Positions 45,058 through 53,965 of a stretch of DNA of 64,000 nt are shown here, piece by piece. This DNA is from Clostridium beijerinckii HUN142 (GTDB lineage Bacteria; Bacillota; Clostridia; Clostridiales; Clostridiaceae). The position numbers and the translations under genes were made by a program. The stretch spans positions 96,645 to 160,644 of the forward strand of contig NZ_JHXK01000019.1 of assembly GCF_000621745.1 (NCBI RefSeq). Reading direction: 5' to 3'. The first letter of the stretch is position 1; every line of letters begins with the position of its first letter. The notes beneath the pieces are model-generated. The model made no database searches. It saw only the letters and a program-made list of their open reading frames with translations, and was not told where the DNA came from.

Positions 45058-46263
45058 CTAAGAAAGTTTTTCTTCTATAATTTCCGATTCATTAGAATTA
45101 TCTATAAAAAGATAATAAGAGTATATCAATAAAAGTAAAACTATAAAAATAGCAGAAAATCTATACATAATTGCATAACTTTTATGTTCAGCAATGGAAC
45201 TTAGAAGAACCGATCCAAGTGTATAAGATAAATCCATGGAAGATAAGAATGTTCCGTTAGCAGCTCCTTGTCTATTAGAAGGAGAGCGATTTACAGCCCA
45301 AGCCTGCAGGGAAGGCTGAACAGCACCGTATCCGAGTCCGTAAAATAATGAGGAGAGTATAAGCATTAAAATAGAGTTTGCATAGGAGAGTGTTATAAGG
45401 CCTATGATTAAGCAAATTGAACCTGGTATTATTACTACAGCGTGTCCTCTTTCATCAAAGATTTTTCCAACAAGAGGTCTTGTTATTAGAATCATTGCGA
45501 CAAATCCAATGAAATAAATCCAAATGGAAGATATTTTCAACTCTTGTCCATATAACATTATATAACTCATAATTCCACATAATGTGATTACAAGAAAAAA
45601 ACATAATAAAGACGGTAATGCTGCTTTTTTCTCAAATGAATCTTTTAATGAGCACCTTCGAATTAAATTCGATTTTGTAGAAGTTTTTACAGGTAATTTA
45701 ACTTGACTGAGAAATATAATTCCAACAACTACTAAAGTTATCGAAAGAAGAATAATGTTTTTAAAACTGTATAAATTCATTATTACTATTGCAACCATAG
45801 GGGATAAGGCCATTGATATTATCATTGAAAGGGAATAGTATCCCATGCCTTCACCACGTTTTTCTTTTGGCACAATATTAGAAAAAATTGCAGCAGCACC
45901 TGTAGAAGCAAGTCCCCAGCCTATTCCTTGAATTACGCGAACCAATATAATTGCATCTATTGGAAGCCAGGTATATGATAATGTACTTCCAGCAAGTATT
46001 AGAGCGCCTAAAAGCAGCAAAGGTTTAATTTCAATTTTATCCATAATGTTGCCTATGAATAATCTAACAAGTAAAGAAGTTATTGAAAATGTGCTTACAA
46101 CTAGGCTTGCTTCTAAATTATTGCCACCGCATAGTTTTGCATATGCAGGAAGAGTTGGTGTTAACATATAAAATGCTAAGTATATAAATAGATTCGAAAG
46201 TAGCATGAATATATAATTTTTAGTCCAAAGTTTAGGCGAGTCGAAATGCTTTTTTATTTCCAT
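45058..46263 (-). CDS. MFS transporter, drug-efflux type
   Basis: 401 residues with twelve hydrophobic segments. The motif between helices 2 and 3 is LVRLFIGNIMDKIEIKPLLLLG, a variant of the MFS A-motif (GxLaDrxGrkxxl), and helix 5 has the GWGLASTGAAAIFSNIVP antiporter-like region. It is translated after the MarR gene on the same strand with 19 bases between, the classic arrangement of a drug pump with its repressor. The substrate cannot be inferred. Confidence 0.85.
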   Translation of the reverse strand: MEIKKHFDSPKLWTKNYIFMLLSNLFIYLAFYMLTPTLPAYAKLCGGNNLEASLVVSTFSITSLLVRLFIGNIMDKIEIKPLLLLGALILAGSTLSYTWLPIDAIILVRVIQGIGWGLASTGAAAIFSNIVPKEKRGEGMGYYSLSMIISMALSPMVAIVIMNLYSFKNIILLSITLVVVGIIFLSQVKLPVKTSTKSNLIRRCSLKDSFEKKAALPSLLCFFLVITLCGIMSYIMLYGQELKISSIWIYFIGFVAMILITRPLVGKIFDERGHAVVIIPGSICLIIGLITLSYANSILMLILSSLFYGLGYGAVQPSLQAWAVNRSPSNRQGAANGTFLSSMDLSYTLGSVLLSSIAEHKSYAIMYRFSAIFIVLLLLIYSYYLFIDNSNESEIIEEKLS

Positions 46264-46282
46264 ATAAATTTCTCCTTTTGTA

Positions 46283-46714
46283 TTATAAATTGTTTATGTT
46301 TTCATCAATCTTTAAAAGAACCGCATTATATATTTCTAGTTCTTTGGGGGAGATATCTTTAAGTAAACTACTAAATAAATTCTCTAAAAAAGGAGAAACT
46401 TCTCCAACAATATTTAAACCACTATCTGTTATATGGATTACAAAGGAACGTCTGTCCTCTTTGCTTGGATGTCTTTCGATGAAAGCCTTTCTTTCAAGTA
46501 TATCAAGTATTCTAGCTAAAGTAGATTGATCTTTACCTGAAACTTCCGCTAAAAGTTTCTGACTTATTTTATTCTGCTTAGAAAGTTTTAATAATACAGT
46601 CCACTGCTCAGTAGTAATATTAAATTTTTCTAACTTACCATTCAGATAGGTTGTTAATTTCTTAGAAATTTTATTTGTTAACATTCCAATATCTTGATCA
46701 TAAGATTCAAACAT
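46283..46714 (-). CDS. MarR-family transcriptional regulator
   Basis: 143 residues. Winged helix-turn-helix: ITTEQWTVLLKLSKQNKISQKLLAEVSGKDQSTLARILDILERKAFIER, then the wing HPSKEDRRSFVIHIT. The DxRS-R motif of the wing is intact. MarR proteins usually repress themselves and an adjacent efflux gene until a small ligand binds. A palindromic operator lies just upstream. It heads the marR-MFS operon, with AATGGAGGTT preceding the ATG. Confidence 0.92.
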   Translation of the reverse strand: MFESYDQDIGMLTNKISKKLTTYLNGKLEKFNITTEQWTVLLKLSKQNKISQKLLAEVSGKDQSTLARILDILERKAFIERHPSKEDRRSFVIHITDSGLNIVGEVSPFLENLFSSLLKDISPKELEIYNAVLLKIDENINNL

Positions 46715-46755
46715 ATAATAACCTCCATTAAATAAGATTGTTGTAAATATAATTG

Positions 46756-46776
46756 TTGCACAAATATTTGCTACAA
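46756..46776. promoter_or_regulatory. Palindromic operator before the MarR gene
   Basis: TTGCACAAATATTTGCTACAA, centred on AAATATTT and near-symmetrical, has the size and AT-rich core of MarR sites. ATTGTTGTA further out is inverted as TACAACAAT (46771-46779), a second dyad. It lies about 40-60 bases before the marR start, over its likely promoter. Confidence 0.65.
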
Positions 46777-46877
46777 CAATTAATTATAGGCGCATTTGAA
46801 AATTTTTCAAGACTTATTTTACTAAAAAATAGAAATTATAATGAAAAAGTAAAGCTATTAATAATAAAAGAATCCAC

Positions 46878-46926
46878 ATTATAAACATAGTTATCAACAG
46901 ATTCTGTTGATAACTATGTTTATAAT
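46878..46926. repeat. Perfect 24-bp palindrome with one-base centre
   Basis: ATTATAAACATAGTTATCAACAGA-like arms: 46878-46901 and 46903-46926 are exact inverse copies around T46902, and the flanks (CAC / GGTG) continue the symmetry with one bulge. TTATCAACA within each arm is one base from a DnaA box. No T-run. No gene is near: the stretch 46800-47477 has no supportable frame. Confidence 0.75.
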
Positions 46927-47183
46927 GGTGAACAATAGCATAAATATTTAAAATTGTTAAGAGAAAATAGATAAACATTTACTTAATAATATATTGTTAT
47001 TGTCAATGTGAAAATATAATTATAGTATAAGATATCAATGAAAAATAATTATTTTTCATTAGAGTTAACTAACTTACATGAAGGTGTTATTAATTCTTAG
47101 TTCAAAGCCAATATTAATATGAAAAGAGGTTGGGTGGAAATCGAATAACTATTTAAATAGATTTGCATAAAGAATAATAGGAA

Positions 47184-47255
47184 AAGAACATAGAAATATC
47201 AAATGCAAATATATAGTTTACTAAGATTTTGCATTTAATATTTATGTTCTTTTTA
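47184..47255. terminator. Long hairpin with T-runs on both strands
   Basis: AAAGAACATA.AAATAT.AAATGCAAA pairs with TTTTGCATTT.ATATTTATGTTCTTT, followed by TTTTTATATTT on the plus strand and a short T-run on the minus strand. It is the likely terminator of the minus-strand DUF2935 gene about 220 bases upstream, or of an unseen small RNA. Confidence 0.65.
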
Positions 47256-47477
47256 TATTTGATTCATAAATATATGTTCTATTAATCAATAGATAGATAT
47301 ATTTGGGCAGAATTAATTTAGTGAAAGGAATAATTATGAAGCGTATTTTTATAGATTATATTGCTTGAATTCAGAAATCAAAATTAGTATATTAAAGGAA
47401 CATATTCTATGCATGATAGTAACAAGTCAAGTTCCCTAGGTTATTTTAAGTTTTAGATTAGGTTAAAGTAAATGAAT

Positions 47478-48401
47478 TTAAATATTATTAAAGGATTTTA
47501 ACAAGTTTATATAATGATTTGATTCTCTGAGGACATGATCAGCAAAGAGTGGTAGAATTATTGATTTTATTTTACAGGCTAAAATTCCCTCAGTGGTCTG
47601 AGCCTTGAAATTTCTAAGATTAGTAGCTTCGTCTAAGGTATTCTCAGTAAGATCAGCTAAATCTTCTGCTGATTTATCCATATCAGAAGCCTCGTCTCTC
47701 AATGCTTCAAATTCTTTTCCAAAGTTATTAGCGATATTGAATAATTCTACTTCAGTAGGATCTAGCATTCCTCTAATAGTAAAGGAGTGTTCTGCTAATT
47801 TATCATTCCAAAAATTTTCAAGTATGAGTACATCTCTCTTCGTACCAATTCCAGTGCCATTTTGTAATCTTGTTAGAAGCTCTGAGAATATCATTGCCTC
47901 ACTAAGAACATGGTTTAGAACTGCCGGATATAAATTCGTAAATACTTTGCAAGATAAGACATCGTTTCTAAGTTTTGTTTTGAATTTAATAATCATATTA
48001 GTTGCAGCTATAGATTGATGGTTAAGCATATATACATTATCAGTTAGCATAGATGTATCACTATTTCTCATGCCGGATGTTAATGACTGTTCCATAGAGG
48101 TTATATTAGAGTCTATAAAAATTCCAGTAGCAAATTGAGTGGCTTTTTCAGCAGCCATTGTATATTTTGTAATTATTTCATTGGAATCTAATGTTTCAAA
48201 GGGAATAACTCCATCTGATAGTAATATGGCACGAGAGAGTAAGGTTGTAAATTCATTTTTAAAAGCGTCAGCTTGATTGATCAAATCTTTGTTCTTTGGT
48301 GGCAGGGCTGCTTCGATAAATATCGAGTGTTCCCTCATAATTCTTAGGAAGAATAAATTTAATTCTAAGGATTGGTTAATAAACTCTTGTTTTGATAGCA
48401 T
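47478..48401 (-). CDS. DUF2935 domain-containing protein
   Basis: 307 residues forming two tandem helical bundles. Each half begins with a block like LELNLFFLRIMREHSIFIEAALPP and FWNDKLAEHSFTIRGMLDPTE. The conserved acidic and His residues (REHSIFIE, AEHSFTIRG, DHVLRESNHY) recall ferritin-like or metal-binding bundles. The family is common in spore-forming Firmicutes; the function is unknown. It is a single gene, minus strand. ATTCAGGAGT precedes the ATG. Confidence 0.85.
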   Translation of the reverse strand: MLSKQEFINQSLELNLFFLRIMREHSIFIEAALPPKNKDLINQADAFKNEFTTLLSRAILLSDGVIPFETLDSNEIITKYTMAAEKATQFATGIFIDSNITSMEQSLTSGMRNSDTSMLTDNVYMLNHQSIAATNMIIKFKTKLRNDVLSCKVFTNLYPAVLNHVLSEAMIFSELLTRLQNGTGIGTKRDVLILENFWNDKLAEHSFTIRGMLDPTEVELFNIANNFGKEFEALRDEASDMDKSAEDLADLTENTLDEATNLRNFKAQTTEGILACKIKSIILPLFADHVLRESNHYINLLKSFNNI

Positions 48402-48561
48402 TTTTTACTCCTGAATATATTCGTTATATCTTTATTAATATATTCAAGAGTATAAATTAAGTGATATATTAATTTTCATCAGTTCGCATTATTATAGAAG
48501 CATAGTAGTAAATAATATATAATAAAATAAAAGTTATATATACTTTAGGATGGGGTAGATA

Positions 48562-49902
48562 ATGAATAAAGAAGTATTAACAAAAGACTTTAAGGAATTA
48601 GAGATAGGAATAGATATTAAAGAAACAGATGATTTTATATTGCTAAATAAAGATGGTGTTATAATGGAATATAGAATCATTTCTACAGAACAAGAGTTAT
48701 TAGAGTATTATGGGAATCATAAAGGTTATACAGAAGATAAAGTGGGCCTATTAGTGACGTTTGAATGTAATAATATTTTAGGAGAATTTTATAATACTAT
48801 ATTTTTGAAGAAATTTAGATTTGATAGCTATTCTAATGCTGAAATGGATAGTTCTTTGCGGTTGATACTTAATAATTGTGAATTTGTTGAGGATATAGAA
48901 TTATTAGGCGGAGATTATAAAAGAATAAAAATTAATAATTGTATAATAAGAAACAGTATGTTTATAAGGTTCATAAACTGTGATAAGTTAAGAATAAGTG
49001 AGACTATAGTTAAAGAGAGTATAGTAGTGGAGAATTCTGAGTTTGGAAAGTTCTATGGAAATGCATCTATATTTAAAGAAAATTTACTTTTTCAAGAAGT
49101 TAATATACTAAATGATTTTATTTTGGATAAAATTAAAGGGGAAAAAGAACTATGTTTTGTTGATTGTAGATTCGAAGGATTAAGCAAGTTGGAGTTGGAT
49201 ATAAATAGAGAATTAAGTTTTTTACAATGTTCTTTTTATAAAAAATCAGAAATTAATTTTGATGACATTAAAGGTAAGTTTAGTTTGTACAAGACTAATT
49301 TCTCAGATAAGTGCTATCTTGAGTACGAGTTGTTGGAAAATAAAAAGTACAAGCCTTTAATTTTTGAGAATGACTTTAAGAAAACAAAATGGAATTTTTT
49401 GATTGTATCAGATATATATAAATCGAGCGGAAGGATAGATCAATATCTAGAAACTCTTTATTATTTTAAGAAGTATGAGAGATTAGAAAGGAAAAGTAAA
49501 AATAAAGGTAATTTTAATTTATTGTATTATTTAATTGGAATAACTACGAAGTATTATACAAGTTGGGAGAGAACACTATTATCTATGATAGTGGTGATTG
49601 CAGCATTTTTTCTATTATACTGTTTCTTTCCAAATCTTCTGATGTGTAAAGATGCTCAATTGAATTCAAAAAATCTATTCATAACAGCATTTGAAATGTT
49701 TAAGACTTCAAATTTTGATATTAATTTTTTAATTAGTAAGTTTGGTAATACATTATATTTTACCATAATAACATTTACGACGGTTGGATATGGTGATATA
49801 ATTCCACTAAATTGGATGAAGATGGTTGTTGGTTTAGAATCATTTTTGGGGGTATTTTTTACATCAAGCTTTGTGGTATCTCTATCAAGAAGATTTATGT
49901 AA
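48562..49902 (+). CDS. Beta-helix (pentapeptide-like) protein fused to a two-helix potassium channel
   Basis: 446 residues. The N-terminal 300 residues are soluble and rich in repeated NNCEF, NNCII, FINCDKL, VENSEF, FVDCRF and FLQCSF segments, like the right-handed beta-helix of pentapeptide-repeat proteins. The C-terminal part is a minimal ion channel: helix TLLSMIVVIAAFFLLYCFF, pore helix and filter TFTTVGYGDIIP (T407-VGYGD-412), then helix MVVGLESFLGVFFTSSFVV. The filter is a perfect potassium signature. Normally regulatory domains follow the pore; here the large domain precedes it. It would be a tetrameric channel with a cytoplasmic beta-helix, ligand unknown. It is a single gene with GGATGGGGT before the ATG. 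Confidence 0.8.
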   Translation: MNKEVLTKDFKELEIGIDIKETDDFILLNKDGVIMEYRIISTEQELLEYYGNHKGYTEDKVGLLVTFECNNILGEFYNTIFLKKFRFDSYSNAEMDSSLRLILNNCEFVEDIELLGGDYKRIKINNCIIRNSMFIRFINCDKLRISETIVKESIVVENSEFGKFYGNASIFKENLLFQEVNILNDFILDKIKGEKELCFVDCRFEGLSKLELDINRELSFLQCSFYKKSEINFDDIKGKFSLYKTNFSDKCYLEYELLENKKYKPLIFENDFKKTKWNFLIVSDIYKSSGRIDQYLETLYYFKKYERLERKSKNKGNFNLLYYLIGITTKYYTSWERTLLSMIVVIAAFFLLYCFFPNLLMCKDAQLNSKNLFITAFEMFKTSNFDINFLISKFGNTLYFTIITFTTVGYGDIIPLNWMKMVVGLESFLGVFFTSSFVVSLSRRFM

Positions 49903-49976
49903 TGAAAGTAAATAAGTTAATTTTAAATTTAAAGTTTTAAAATCAACTCTTGAGAATTTATAAATAAGAATAAGAG

Positions 49977-50003
49977 AATCACTGCATTTTGCGGTGATTT
50001 TTA
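49977..50003 (+). terminator. Intrinsic terminator after the channel gene
   Basis: AATCACTGC (49977-49985) pairs with GCGGTGATT (49991-49999), then T-rich sequence. Confidence 0.88.
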
Positions 50004-50022
50004 TTTATCAAAATTCATTGGC

Positions 50023-50067
50023 TTGACAAATAAGTGTTGAATAGTATACTGTATGTTATACAGTATA
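50023..50067 (+). promoter_or_regulatory. Promoter with overlapping TetR operator
   Basis: TTGACA (50023-50028), 16 bases, TATACT (50045-50050). The -10 lies within TATACTGTAT-GTT-ATACAGTATA (50045-50067), a perfect palindrome with 10-base arms. A bound repressor would block RNA polymerase. It lies 42 bases before the TetR gene, so autorepression is likely. Confidence 0.85.
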
Positions 50068-50108
50068 TCATTCAATATATAGATTTTACAGAAACAGGAG
50101 GTGAAAAT

Positions 50109-50702
50109 ATGGGAGAAAATGATGCTAAAGAAAAGTTGATAGATGTTACTATACATATGATATGTGAAGGTAAAAAGCCTAGTGAAATTACCGTAAAAGA
50201 TATTACTGAGAAAGCAGGACTTGGTAATGGTATGGTAAATTATCATTTTCAGAGTAAAGATAATTTAATTCGTCTAGCAGTAAAAAAGGTTATGAGTTGT
50301 GCAACGAGATCTTTAAGTGAGAAAATGAAATCAAAGAGTAATGAATCATCAATTTATAGACTCACCTTCATATTAAAAGAAGTTGCAAACTTTATTGCAG
50401 ATAATTCTGAAATTTCTAAGATTGCGATTTTAGATGACTTAGAGAATAATCAGATGACAGCACATTTACTAGGGTCAGAAGAGGAATATAATAAGTGCCT
50501 TAGGGAACTTTATGGAGATGACACGCATAAATTTTGGGTTAAGAACTACTTAATTGCAGGATATTTAAATTACATATTTTTAAAGGCAGAAAATATAAAG
50601 AATGAAATGGGATTTGATTTCTATAAAAAAGAGGATAGAGAAAAAGCAATTGAGAATTTAGTTAATGAGTTAGTCAATTGTAATATGTCTAAGATGAAAT
50701 AG
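50109..50702 (+). CDS. TetR-family transcriptional regulator
   Basis: 197 residues from the ATG at 50109, placed by AGGAGGTG at 50097-50104; the upstream frame to 50034 only covers the operator. The N-terminal helix-turn-helix is SEITVKDITEKAGLGNGMVNYHFQSKDNLI, with the typical YHF recognition helix. The C-terminal ligand domain (about 60-197) is unassigned. It precedes a ferredoxin-nitroreductase gene by 80 bases on the same strand and probably controls it. Confidence 0.9.
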   Translation: MGENDAKEKLIDVTIHMICEGKKPSEITVKDITEKAGLGNGMVNYHFQSKDNLIRLAVKKVMSCATRSLSEKMKSKSNESSIYRLTFILKEVANFIADNSEISKIAILDDLENNQMTAHLLGSEEEYNKCLRELYGDDTHKFWVKNYLIAGYLNYIFLKAENIKNEMGFDFYKKEDREKAIENLVNELVNCNMSKMK

Positions 50703-50782
50703 CCAGGCAAATTTATATAAATATATTGTAAATACTTAAAAATAATAATAGATAAATTTAATATAAAAGGAGTAATTATACT

Positions 50783-51604
50783 ATGATGATTGTAGATAAA
50801 GAAAAGTGTGTGGGATGTGGACTTTGTGTTAAAGATTGTTTTCCCAATGACATTGAAATAAACGAAAATAAAGCAGAGATTAAAAATGTTAGGTGTATGA
50901 AGTGTGGACATTGTATTGCAGTTTGTCCTAAGGGAGCAGTATCTACAGATGAATACAATATGGAAGATGTAAAAGATTATAATGAGTCTGAGTTTAAGAT
51001 AGAATCGGAGAAACTTCTTAATTTTATTAAATTTAGGAGAACTACAAGACAATTTAAAGATAAAGAAGTAGAAAAAGAAAAGATATTAAAAATTATTGAA
51101 GCTGGTAGGTTTACACAAACTGGAACTAATAGTCAAAATGTTTCATATGTAGTTGTAGAAGATAATATTGAATTATTGAAGGAAATGGCTTTAAAAAACT
51201 TAAAAACTAGAGGGGAAGAAATACTTAAAAATCTAAATCCACAAACTTTACCTTTCAAGAGATATGCACAAATGTGGATTAAAATGTATAATGATTATAA
51301 AGAGGATTCTAAGAAGAATGATAAATTATTTTTTAATGCACCTGCGTTGATTCTTGCAGTTTCAGACTCGACTGTAAATGCTTCTTTAGCGTCATCTAAC
51401 ATGGAACTTATGACTAATGCTTTAGGTCTTGGAACATTTTTTAGTGGATTCTTCACAATGGCAGCGCAAGGAAATGATGAAATTAGAAATTTACTAGGTT
51501 TAAAAGACAAGGAAGAAATTGTAACATGTATGGTTATTGGATATCCTAATGTGAAATATGTTAGAACTGTTCCAAGAAGAGATGCAAGTATCTCGTGGAA
51601 ATAA
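50783..51604 (+). CDS. Nitroreductase-family protein with N-terminal 2[4Fe-4S] ferredoxin domain
   Basis: 273 residues. The first 60 hold two cluster motifs, CVGCGLCVKDC and CMKCGHCIAVCP. The rest is the FMN-dependent nitroreductase fold: FIKFRRTTRQFKDKEVEK (FMN-phosphate site), GTNSQNVSYVVVE and NALGLGTFFSGFF. It would carry ferredoxin electrons to FMN and reduce nitro compounds, quinones or related substrates. Such fusions are common in strict anaerobes. AAAAGGAG precedes two adjacent ATGs. It is cotranscribed with, or controlled by, the TetR gene and is followed by a terminator. Confidence 0.9.
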   Translation: MMIVDKEKCVGCGLCVKDCFPNDIEINENKAEIKNVRCMKCGHCIAVCPKGAVSTDEYNMEDVKDYNESEFKIESEKLLNFIKFRRTTRQFKDKEVEKEKILKIIEAGRFTQTGTNSQNVSYVVVEDNIELLKEMALKNLKTRGEEILKNLNPQTLPFKRYAQMWIKMYNDYKEDSKKNDKLFFNAPALILAVSDSTVNASLASSNMELMTNALGLGTFFSGFFTMAAQGNDEIRNLLGLKDKEEIVTCMVIGYPNVKYVRTVPRRDASISWK

Positions 51605-51630
51605 GAATTAATATTATATAGTGAAAATAG

Positions 51631-51673
51631 AGCTATCTTAGATTGGGCTTCCAGTATAAGATGGCTTTATTTT
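51631..51673 (+). terminator. Intrinsic terminator after the nitroreductase gene
   Basis: AGCTATCTTA (51631-51640) pairs with TAAGATGGCT (51657-51666), then TTATTTT. Confidence 0.8.
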
Positions 51674-51750
51674 ATTAGTTTCTTTTCGACTACTTGAATA
51701 TAGGAAAATACAATGTTATCATGAAAATATTATATTTGCCCTATTAAGAC

Positions 51751-51792
51751 ATATTATTACAAATAATTTAAATATATTATTTGTAATAATAT
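51751..51792. repeat. 17-bp perfect inverted repeat before the chemoreceptor gene
   Basis: ATATTATTACAAATAAT (51751-51767) and its exact complement (51776-51792) are separated by 8 bases. It lies 57 bases before the chemoreceptor start and could be an operator or a leader hairpin. Confidence 0.6.
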
Positions 51793-51848
51793 ATTTGATA
51801 ATGTAACTTATTTTAGAAAGTGATAAAATTTATAGGAGTGTTAATGAG

Positions 51849-53852
51849 ATGAATAAGAATAGTAAGCTGTTTAGAAAGATAGTGATTGGAATTGTCATTA
51901 TGCTTCTGCTTCCAACGATAACTGTTGGACTGGTAGCAATTTTTAAGTCCAATGTTGTCTTGGAGAATAATTTGAAGATGACAAGTGTACAAACTATTAG
52001 AGAAGTTGATAAAGGTTTTTCGCAATATCTAGAAATTTTAAATACTCAATTGAGAGTAATATCGAAGAATATTAATATCAAAGATATATCAAATCCACAA
52101 GTAGATCATGCGCTAACATCTAAAAATGTACAAGGTATATTTAAGGATACTAAGGATTCAATAAACGGAATTATTAATGCAGGATATGCAACTGAATATG
52201 GAGAGCTTGTATTAGATAGTGGAACGATGAATATTAATGATTTCAATTATAAAGAAAGAGAATGGTACAAAAAGGCTAAGGAAGCTGATGGAAAGACTGT
52301 ATACATAAAACCTTATAAAGATAGTGTAACAGGAAAGCAAGTAATGACAGTTGCTCAAGCTGTTAAAGATAATAATGGACAAATCAATGGGGTAATAGTA
52401 ATAGATATGTCTTTAGATTCGATGCAAGAATATATTAGTAATATAAAACTATTGAATACAGGATTTATATTACTAGTTGATAACGATGGAGATGTCGTAG
52501 CAAATAACAATAATAATAAAGAAATAGACGATAATATTAGCAAATTACCATTCTGGGGATCAGCTAAGAATGAAGAAAGAGGAGTATATAATTGGAAATA
52601 TAATGGGAAAGAGTTTTATGCTTGCCAAGAAACAGATACTTTAACAGGGTGGAAAATGGTAGGTATAATTGATAGCAAAGAAGTGACGGATAATGTTCTA
52701 ACAATGAAGGTAACAGTTATTACTACTAATTTATTATGTGTAATTGTAGGTATAATTATATCAATGATTTCAGCATCTTATATTGTGAAAGAAATACATA
52801 AGTTAAAAGAAGCGTTTAGTAAAGTAGCTGAAGGAGACTTCACAAAAAGAATAATTGTAACGGCTAAAGATGAGTTTGCTGAACTTGGAGATAACTTTAA
52901 TTTTATGGTAGAGAATGTTTCGAAATTATTGAAAGGAATCCAAAATACATCATCTGATTTGTTAGAAGCATCAGGAAATATATCCAGTATGTCGGAGGAA
53001 ACAAGTGCATCAGTATCAGAAGTTTCGAATGCGATACAAGAAGTTGCAAATGGAGCTACAAATCAAGCACAATCAGCAACAGAGGTTGCAACAAGTACTG
53101 AAGAATTATCAAATAGGATAGATGAAGTTGATGGAGAGACAAACCATATTAATGAGTTAGCTAGTGAAACTGAGAAATTAGGTACTCAAGGACTGACTAT
53201 ACTTAATGACTTGATATATAAAGCTGAAAAGTCTAAAGAAAATGCAATTAAATCTGGTAGTATGGTCCGTGAGATGGGAGAAAGTATAAATAAAATAAAT
53301 TACATATCAGATGCAATAGCAGAAATAACTGAACAAACTAATCTTCTAGCTTTAAATGCAAGTATAGAAGCTGCGAGAGCTGGAGAAGCGGGTAAAGGCT
53401 TTGCGGTGGTTGCAGAAGAAATCAGAAAACTAGCAGAAGAATCAAAAAAATCTACAGATGAAATAAAAACAATTGTTTCGGAAATAAATAATAAGAGTGA
53501 TTCTGCTAAAATAGCTATGAAAGAAAGTAGAGAAATGTCACAGAAACAAGGAGAAGCAATAAAGGAAACAGAAGGTATATTTAATAAAATAGTTGATTCT
53601 ATAAATCCTTTAACAGGAGCAATAGAGAATATTAAAGCCCTAAATGAAAAAATGAATTTAAATAAAGAGGAAGTTAAGACACAAATTGAAAATATAGCAG
53701 CGGTTTCAGAGGAATCGGCATCAATATCTGAAGAGGTTACAGCATCAGCTCAGGAAGTAAATGCGACAATGGCAGAATTAACAGAATATGCTGGTAACTT
53801 ACAACAAATATCGTATAAATTGCAAGAAGAATTAAAAAAGTTCACTGTATAA
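51849..53852 (+). CDS. Methyl-accepting chemotaxis protein with dCache sensor
   Basis: 667 residues. Membrane helix 1 at about 11-33; extracellular double-Cache domain (about 35-285) with [20 protein letters not shown], the ligand-pocket signature; membrane helix 2 at about 285-310; HAMP domain; then a long coiled-coil signalling domain with the conserved tip [21 protein letters not shown] (residues about 492-512). dCache domains often bind amino acids or other small metabolites. It would drive CheA with CheW; no che genes are near, though the CheX pair at 14-15 kb could act in the same pathway. Confidence 0.93.
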   Translation: MNKNSKLFRKIVIGIVIMLLLPTITVGLVAIFKSNVVLENNLKMTSVQTIREVDKGFSQYLEILNTQLRVISKNINIKDISNPQVDHALTSKNVQGIFKDTKDSINGIINAGYATEYGELVLDSGTMNINDFNYKEREWYKKAKEADGKTVYIKPYKDSVTGKQVMTVAQAVKDNNGQINGVIVIDMSLDSMQEYISNIKLLNTGFILLVDNDGDVVANNNNNKEIDDNISKLPFWGSAKNEERGVYNWKYNGKEFYACQETDTLTGWKMVGIIDSKEVTDNVLTMKVTVITTNLLCVIVGIIISMISASYIVKEIHKLKEAFSKVAEGDFTKRIIVTAKDEFAELGDNFNFMVENVSKLLKGIQNTSSDLLEASGNISSMSEETSASVSEVSNAIQEVANGATNQAQSATEVATSTEELSNRIDEVDGETNHINELASETEKLGTQGLTILNDLIYKAEKSKENAIKSGSMVREMGESINKINYISDAIAEITEQTNLLALNASIEAARAGEAGKGFAVVAEEIRKLAEESKKSTDEIKTIVSEINNKSDSAKIAMKESREMSQKQGEAIKETEGIFNKIVDSINPLTGAIENIKALNEKMNLNKEEVKTQIENIAAVSEESASISEEVTASAQEVNATMAELTEYAGNLQQISYKLQEELKKFTV

Positions 53853-53882
53853 TAGTATTGCAATAGGACAAGATTAATATAG

Positions 53883-53944
53883 AAAAAGCCATCTTTTGTA
53901 AGTGCATAATAATATGGTTACGCACCGTCAAAGGATGGCTTTTT
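53883..53944. terminator. Bidirectional terminator
   Basis: AAAAAGCCATC.TTTTG pairs with CAAAGGATGGCTTTTT. A small inner stem (GTGC/GCAC) is present. It serves the chemoreceptor gene and the opposing mtnN. Confidence 0.9.
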
Positions 53945-53965
53945 ATATGTAATATAGTAGTTGTA

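Noticed and set aside
46878..46926. Intrinsic terminator
   Set aside because: No T-run on either side and almost no loop; reported as an unexplained palindrome instead.
50001..50246. Minus-strand 81-residue open frame across the TetR promoter
   Set aside because: It overlaps the operator and the start of the regulator gene; no start signals and no recognisable domain.
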